Of a DNA stretch of 18,192 nucleotides, positions 14,093-18,192 are shown in pieces. The stretch comes from an uncultured Lachnospiraceae bacterium. GTDB taxonomy: Bacteria > Bacillota > Clostridia > Lachnospirales > Lachnospiraceae. The DNA lies in assembly GCA_910587155.1 (NCBI GenBank), contig CAJULA010000042.1, forward strand, positions 1 to 18,192. The letters are read 5' to 3'. The notes beneath the pieces were generated by a model. The model saw only the letters and a list, made by a program, of their open reading frames with translations. It was not told the origin of the DNA and searched no databases. How positions within the stretch are numbered: the first letter of the stretch is position 1; each line of letters begins with the position of its first letter. Made by a program: the position numbers and the translations under genes.

Positions 14093-15703
14093 ATGAATCT
14101 GTTAAGAATGAGCTTGTCCGCCTCCCTGCTGATCGCACTGGTTGCCGCCGCACGGTTTTTCTGGCGCAGACGGATCCCGGGGAGCGTCATGAATGTACTC
14201 TGGGGCATTGTCTGCTGCAAACTGATGATTCCGGCGGATCTGTTCTCTCCCGTGAGGGAATGGTTGTCCTCTTTGCTGTCGAAAATATGTCTGCCGCAGG
14301 CCGTGGCGGATATAATCGTCGGAGACGGGATGGTGCCTGGAAACACCGCCGCTTTTTTCAATCCGCCTGTGGGATTTTATACGATGAGCGGAGGCGAGCG
14401 CACAGGTATTGCGGCGCTGCCTTTTCTGTATATGGCGGGCGGCATATGCCTGACAGTGTATTTTGGATGGACTTATATCCGGTGCATGGATATTGCGCGG
14501 ATGTCGCTGCCGGCGGAAAACATTCCGGGCAGAGCGCGTTATGAAAGCTGTTTTCCGGTACGGCGTGTACGGATACGTGTTTCCGACAGGATCGTTTCTC
14601 CGCTGACATGCGGTATTTTGCGGCCGGTGATATTACTGCCGGAGACGGCAGACGGAGAAAAAGGGAAAGATCTTATTTATGTTCTCGAACACGAAATGGC
14701 CCATATCAGACGGTTCGACAGTGTACGAAAAATATTGCTTGCCATCGTGCTGGTCTGTCATTGGTTTAATCCGGCTGTCTGGGGCATGTATCTGCTGGCC
14801 AACAGAGACATCGAGCTGGCCTGCGATGAAATGGTGCTGCGTATTGCGGGCAGCGGCCGGCGGGCGGCTTACGCAAATATACTTTTGGATTGGGAGGCGG
14901 CCAGACCAAAGCAGCATTTGCTGGCGCCCCATTTCATGGGGAATTTTCTGGAAGAAAGGATTAAAAATATTATGAATAAAAGAAAAATTACTGTAACAGG
15001 AGTTATTTTATCTGTCATGCTGCTTTCCGGTACGGCCGTCGTATATGCAATGACACCGTCGGAAAACGGGGCGGGAAACGATGGTGCCGCGCTTTCGGAC
15101 ACCGCGTATGAAACGGACGCATATCAGCTTACGCTGTCAATAACAGATGATACGAAACAGGAAATGACGCTAAGTACGATGCGTACGGAGACGGGCGGGA
15201 ACGATGGGAAAGATCCGTCAGGGGAGACAGGGGCAGCCGCAGAAGGATATCAATATGTGAGCTATGTCGAAGATCCCACGCTGGGCGGCATTTTTCAGCT
15301 CTATACCCCGGAAGAATATGCGAAGGAAGTGGAATTTGTCAAAAAATACGCAGACGGGGACGATGGCACCCATTCCGGCTGCCGGGCAATGGAGGAGGCG
15401 CTGGAAAAGCTGAAGGCCGACAACGGAAAAGGGGAATATGTTATATATAAAGCAGCATTTGAAAAAGAGTGGGAGGAAGACGGCTATTCTGTTTGTTCGG
15501 CCTTTAATCCCGCCATTGTAATGGCGCCGGAGCTGGAATACAAAAACGCGTCCATACCGCTGACTGCGGAACGTTATGAGAAAGATATTGAAAGCGTAAC
15601 GGGTGTTTTGGATGAGGCCGTGGCGGACGGACAGCTGACGCCGGAAAACAGGGATATTATTCTGGGAAAGATGTATGATAATCTGGAAAAACTGAAACAG
15701 TAA
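14093..15703 (+). CDS. BlaR1-like M56 membrane protease with a non-beta-lactam sensor domain
   Basis: 536 residues. Membrane helices near 5-22, 33-47, 109-128 and 300-318 with the protease between helices 3 and 4: HEMAH (200-204) is the zinc site, followed by 'HWFNPAVW' and ELACDE (241-246), the usual M56 pattern. In BlaR1/MecR1 the outer part is a class D beta-lactamase-like domain of about 250 residues with an SxxK serine. Here it is a Thr/Gly-rich linker (320-390) and a 143-residue domain (394-536), a paralogue of the lipoprotein domain, with no conserved SxxK. Two cysteines (430, 468) in this domain are absent from the lipoprotein copy and might form a disulphide. It should cleave or trigger loss of BlaI on an unknown extracellular signal. 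GGAG lies 9 bases before ATG. Confidence 0.88.
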   Translation: MNLLRMSLSASLLIALVAAARFFWRRRIPGSVMNVLWGIVCCKLMIPADLFSPVREWLSSLLSKICLPQAVADIIVGDGMVPGNTAAFFNPPVGFYTMSGGERTGIAALPFLYMAGGICLTVYFGWTYIRCMDIARMSLPAENIPGRARYESCFPVRRVRIRVSDRIVSPLTCGILRPVILLPETADGEKGKDLIYVLEHEMAHIRRFDSVRKILLAIVLVCHWFNPAVWGMYLLANRDIELACDEMVLRIAGSGRRAAYANILLDWEAARPKQHLLAPHFMGNFLEERIKNIMNKRKITVTGVILSVMLLSGTAVVYAMTPSENGAGNDGAALSDTAYETDAYQLTLSITDDTKQEMTLSTMRTETGGNDGKDPSGETGAAAEGYQYVSYVEDPTLGGIFQLYTPEEYAKEVEFVKKYADGDDGTHSGCRAMEEALEKLKADNGKGEYVIYKAAFEKEWEEDGYSVCSAFNPAIVMAPELEYKNASIPLTAERYEKDIESVTGVLDEAVADGQLTPENRDIILGKMYDNLEKLKQ

Positions 15704-15812
15704 GCGATATGGAAAGGAAAACTCCATGTGTTCGACAGCAGAGGATGATATCTTGCTACCAAGAAGATAGGGAAGAACAACCCGAAAGCGGAACAGATTT
15801 GAAAAAGCAGGG

Positions 15813-15840
15813 ACAGAGGGGCGAGATGGTGCCCCTCTGT
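15813..15840. terminator. Terminator of the blaI-blaR1 operon
   Basis: ACAGAGGGGC (15813-15822) and GCCCCTCTGT (15831-15840) form a perfect 10-bp stem with an 8-base loop, followed by TTATATA. It lies 110 bp after the protease stop and 16 bp from the end of the opposite-strand EamA gene, so it may serve both. The 109 bp between the protease stop and the stem hold only a tiny frame at 15726 (MCSTAEDD..., 14 codons) with an AAAGGA site; I do not claim it as a gene. Confidence 0.8.
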
Positions 15841-15855
15841 TTATATACAAATATG

Positions 15856-16269
15856 CTAAAGCACCATGAACAGCGTTCCTATTGTAATCAGTCCCGCTCC
15901 GGCCAATGATTTAACCGTAAAACTTTCATGCAGGAAAATGAAGGCAAGTATCAAAGTAATCACGACACTCATTTTATCAACAGGAACTACCTTTGAGGCT
16001 TCTCCCAGTTGCAAAGCCCTGTAATAGCAGAGCCATGATGCCCCTGTTGCCATACCGGATAAAATAAGAAACAGCCAGCTTTTCCTGCTGATGGACGCAA
16101 TCCCGCCCTGTGAGTTTGTTAAGAAAACCATAACCCATGCCATACCCAGGACAACAACTGTACGCAGCGCTGTGGCAAGGTGGGAATTTACGCCGTCAAT
16201 CCCTACTTTTGCGAGAATAGAGGTCAGCGCCGCAAATATGGCAGATAGTATTGCGAATAAAAGCCACAT
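15856..16269 (-). CDS. Single-domain EamA/DMT transporter
   Basis: 137 residues from ATG 16269, which has AAAGGAG 6 bases upstream; an upstream in-frame ATG at 16326 lacks a site and would add a hydrophilic tail. About five membrane helices: residues 2-22, 32-50, 62-82, 92-110 and 117-136. The end 'ILAFIFLHESFTVKSLAGAGLITIGTLFMVL' is the diagnostic EamA signature (FLHE then GxxLIxxG), and 'ASWLCYYRALQLGEASKVVPVDK' is its preceding loop. This is half the length of ordinary ten-helix EamA permeases, like the small EmrE-style members that work as dimers. Substrate unknown. The same strand upstream holds only reductase remnants. Confidence 0.85.
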   Translation of the reverse strand: MWLLFAILSAIFAALTSILAKVGIDGVNSHLATALRTVVVLGMAWVMVFLTNSQGGIASISRKSWLFLILSGMATGASWLCYYRALQLGEASKVVPVDKMSVVITLILAFIFLHESFTVKSLAGAGLITIGTLFMVL

Positions 16270-16318
16270 TTTTTCTCCTTTCACAGTTTGCAGATTTTCG
16301 ATGCAAAACTTTGTTTTT

Positions 16319-16707
16319 TCATCCAATGGTTACTGAACGTATTCTGTTCTGATTCCACATGCCCCCCCTGTATCCGTAAATTGTGCAGGCATTCAGCGCC
16401 GTCTCCAACGCTGCAAATTCCTCATCTGTCAAATTCACGTTCCACGCACCGAGATTTTCTAAAATCCGTTCCTGATTCTTGGAAGCGGGAATCGGCACCA
16501 CATTCGAATATTTGTACAGCATCCACGCAAGACCTGTGCGGATGTGGCGGACTTACGCAGGGCAGGTCAACATAATCCGTTTGCAGGCGAGGCATGGGAA
16601 GAGAAGCCAAAATAAGTAATCCGCCCCTTACGCTTCTGCTCCTCGAAATAATCAATGCCGCCGGAAGTCAGATACCTTTCCAGATTGCCGTCCGTCAGAC
16701 AATGATG
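16319..16707 (-). pseudogene. Aldo/keto reductase remnants, two genes joined
   Basis: Reading the minus strand, codons from 16707 give HHCLTDGNLERY, then GIDYFEEQKRKGRI and FGFSSHASPAN, the middle of an iron-sulphur type aldo/keto reductase. A TGA stops the frame at 16567-16569. The same frame resumes as ALRKSATSAQV, then a one-base shift near 16533 leads to LAWMLYKYSNVVPIPASK, ENLGAW and LTDEEFAALE, ending at 16319. The second part is the C-terminus of an ordinary NADPH-dependent aldo/keto reductase. About 100 residues are missing between the parts, and the two parts belong to different subtypes, so this looks like a fusion by deletion of two neighbouring reductase genes. No function is expected. 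Confidence 0.65.
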
Positions 16708-16819
16708 CGGTCAACCAGAGAATACACCTTCTGAAACAGGTAGCCGATAAAAATGGGGATGGAAAACGCATAATCAGCGATAACGGTCTGCCTTTTGTAA
16801 AATCAATCGTCTTATCCAT
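16698..16819 (-). pseudogene. N-terminal fragment of a MATE-family efflux transporter
   Basis: From ATG 16819: MDKTIDFTKGRPLSLIMRF, then a one-base deletion, then SIPIFIGYLFQKVYSLVDRI and IV before a TGA (16695-16697). This is the typical start of MATE transporters (first helix with IPxxxGxLFQxxYxxVDxIIVG). Everything after the first helix is gone and the frame runs straight into the reductase remnant. Its ATG overlaps the end of the upstream frame by 8 bp (ATGGATAA), the usual coupling of a regulator-MATE gene pair. Confidence 0.65.
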
Positions 16820-17018
16820 TTTCATCTGCCTCCGTACCGAAAATATCCAGCAGCTCTTTCAGCTCGTTTCTTGCAATCTCATAACGTTTTTTCCGCAGGG
16901 CAATGCTCAATTCGCGTTCTTCATCGGACAGGGCAGCGAAAGCCTTTCTATCCGCCTGAATCACAGGGCGTTCCCATCGGTTGCACATGGTTCTAAGGAA
17001 TCTTCCGCATCCATCCAC
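16812..17018 (-). pseudogene. Possible C-terminal remnant of a MarR-type regulator
   Basis: 68 codons. Residues 25-60 read 'AFAALSDEERELSIALRKKR' and 'ARNELKELLDIF', two charged helices that look like the C-terminal dimerisation helices of MarR regulators; there is no DNA-binding part, and the first 20 codons do not look like protein. The overlapping stop/start with the MATE fragment supports a former marR-MATE operon. The family call rests on context and helix style only. Confidence 0.4.
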
Positions 17019-17062
17019 ATTTGCATATTTCTCTCAAGAGTTACCAATTACCGAATATTTTG

Positions 17063-17071
17063 TGTTATAAT
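17063..17071 (+). promoter_or_regulatory. Extended -10 promoter of the unknown 246-residue gene
   Basis: TGT followed by a perfect TATAAT (17066-17071). No good -35 is visible. The leader to ATG 17141 holds an 8-bp inverted repeat (TGTGATTT 17078-17085, AAATCACA 17106-17113), which could be an operator or a small hairpin, and the AGAGGA ribosome site. Confidence 0.55.
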
Positions 17072-17140
17072 ATTTTATGTGATTTTGTTTCCCTTAAAAA
17101 TCATCAAATCACAATCAAAATTTGAAAGAGGAATGACAGT

Positions 17141-17881
17141 ATGAAACCTATGTATGAAATCGACTTTTCTGCCCTGAGTGCAGAGGAAAAAGTGAAATTT
17201 ATGCGTAATTTGCGTGATTCAATGAAAACCAGTTTTCAAGAAATGCCTTTCTCCACTCAGCTTCTGGCTCAGACCTTGATTTTTACTCGCTGGTGGAATT
17301 CCTACAAACATATGGCTCCCAACGATGCCACCCCGGAAATTTTAGGGACTGCTATAGAACTGCTGTGGGACTTTCAGGAGCAAAAATGTGACTCCAAAAC
17401 CCTGGCTCGGTTCCAGAAAAGTTTTTGTGACTCTGCCTTGGAAATTTTGACTGGAGACGATGGCGAACTGAACGAGGATTCCGAAAGCGAAACTTTTTAT
17501 CAGAAACATTTTCATTATTGGGATGCAATGTCTTATAATGTATTTCTCTCCGATTTGTGTACTGTATTAGAGGAGGCTGTTTCCCAAGAAATCACTTGGG
17601 ATGCTGTGGAGGGCGTCATTGATGGAGATATTGGGGACACCATGATTGACTTCTTTGAAACGATTTATAAAAAAGATTCTAATGGTTACAATCTCTCTGA
17701 ATTTGACCGGCGGCGGAAAGAAACATATGACACCTCCACGTTTGCCCGTGTTATCGCCCTGCTTCAACAAGATATGCGCACCGCTCTCAAGGGGATACCT
17801 CTTTCAAAACTGCGGGCGCAGTATCGGGACGAGTACCTGTTCTCTCCAGAGGAAAGTGTCAAAATCAGTGATTATCGATAG
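17141..17881 (+). CDS. Uncharacterised protein, accessory type
   Basis: 246 residues; I do not recognise the family. No signal peptide or membrane segment; the sequence is mostly amphipathic helices with many Asp/Glu ('SAEEKVKFMRNLRDSMK', 'TPEILGTAIELLWDFQEQ', 'TFARVIALLQQDMRTALKG'). A cytoplasmic helical protein is the safe description. It has its own promoter and the AGAGGA site 9 bases before ATG. Codon use is AT-richer than in the centre of the window, and it is flanked by gene fragments on both sides, so it belongs to an accessory patch. Immunity proteins of contact-dependent toxins are often such orphan helical proteins near broken genes, but nothing in the sequence proves this. Confidence 0.7.
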   Translation: MKPMYEIDFSALSAEEKVKFMRNLRDSMKTSFQEMPFSTQLLAQTLIFTRWWNSYKHMAPNDATPEILGTAIELLWDFQEQKCDSKTLARFQKSFCDSALEILTGDDGELNEDSESETFYQKHFHYWDAMSYNVFLSDLCTVLEEAVSQEITWDAVEGVIDGDIGDTMIDFFETIYKKDSNGYNLSEFDRRRKETYDTSTFARVIALLQQDMRTALKGIPLSKLRAQYRDEYLFSPEESVKISDYR

Positions 17882-17903
17882 GTTTATATATAATAGGGTA
17901 TGA

Positions 17904-18074
17904 GGAATTCCAGTTTATCGGGATCAAGCATTTGAGAAGGAATACAAAATATTTAAGGAGTTATGGAACAATGATAAAAATCCTGTTTATCTGCCACGGC
18001 AAGACTTCGTAAAATGGGTAAAAATGTTGAAAAATAAGGGGTTTTGGGGATATGGAGAGAGTTTCCACCTTTAA
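17904..18074 (+). pseudogene. Degraded open frame, C-terminal fragment
   Basis: After a TGA at 17901-17903 the frame is open for 56 codons to TAA 18072-18074 with protein-like content: 'AFEKEYKIFKELWNNDKNP', 'DFVKWVKMLKNKGFWGYGES'. It has no usable start. The overlapping frame upstream reads YEEFQFIGIK in register to join it after a one-base shift near 17925, so a frameshifted gene is likely. Family unknown. The rest of 17882-18161 holds a tandem GTTCCCAA pair (18122-18137) and nothing else I can support. Confidence 0.4.
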
Positions 18075-18161
18075 TCTACTTATTTGTATTTTGTGAATAA
18101 GGGTATAGGGTGATGCAGGTGGTTCCCAAGTTCCCAAAATAGTGTATTAAGGAGTGATAGA

Positions 18162-18192
18162 TTGGAGAGTATAAACGATATTGCAAAATATA
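18162..18192 (+). CDS. Start of a gene cut by the window edge
   Basis: TTG at 18162 has AAGGAG 8 bases upstream and opens a frame reading (M)ESINDIAKY up to the window end. Only ten codons are visible, so no family can be named. The good ribosome-site spacing is the only support. Confidence 0.4.
   Translation, partial: MESINDIAKY

Noticed and set aside
16422..16655. Frame with RLQTDYVDL, resembling an aldo/keto reductase motif
   Set aside because: The same bases in another frame encode the better match FGFSSHASPAN in the right order for the family, so this motif is probably a shadow.
17971..18012. Start of a low-molecular-weight tyrosine phosphatase (MIKILFICHGKTS) with an AAGGAG site
   Set aside because: It stops after 13 codons before the catalytic loop is complete, and an overlapping frame has longer protein-like content. 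It may be a real remnant but chance cannot be excluded.

Overview
The window looks like a chromosomal segment of a gut-type Clostridia bacterium, most likely Lachnospiraceae. The basis is gene content (a DUF2975/Xre/DUF4173 operon, a TrmB-type regulator, an M56/BlaI pair, a long TetM-like GTPase), Gram-positive AGGAGG-type ribosome sites and TTGACA/TATAAT promoters. This placement is inference. No rRNA, tRNA, CRISPR array or intact mobile element was seen.

Left part (1-5160): an N-terminally degraded, immunity-like small gene ends in a strong terminator. A minus-strand operon follows, with a well-placed sigma-A promoter: DUF2975 membrane protein, small Xre regulator, DUF4173 membrane protein. 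Upstream lies a secreted beta-propeller (DUF5050-like) plus RsiV-like (DUF3298) lipoprotein.

Middle (5280-11660): a diaminopimelate decarboxylase-like enzyme is divergent from a TrmB-like regulator. The regulator overlaps tail-to-tail with a 901-residue protein that joins a TetM/EF-G-like ribosomal GTPase to a YacP/Rae1-type NYN nuclease domain. That gene is the second in a two-gene operon behind a histidine phosphatase. A small acidic protein of unknown function follows.

Right-middle (11800-15840): a truncated LytTR-type response-regulator start, a nucleotidyltransferase, and then the most striking module. It holds a lipoprotein, a BlaI repressor and a BlaR1-like M56 membrane protease. The extracellular sensor domain of the protease is not penicillin-binding. 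It is a close paralogue (about 60% identical by hand count) of the C-terminal domain of the lipoprotein. Both transcription units have near-identical promoters with the same dyad operators, so the protease, repressor and lipoprotein look like one signalling circuit in which the sensor copies its own target protein.

Right end (15856-18192): a one-domain EamA transporter, then a gene graveyard: the start of a MATE transporter, pieces of two aldo/keto reductases joined together, and the possible tail of a MarR regulator. After this come an AT-richer unknown gene, another degraded reading frame and the start of a gene cut by the window edge. The two ends look like accessory DNA; the centre looks like stable chromosome.
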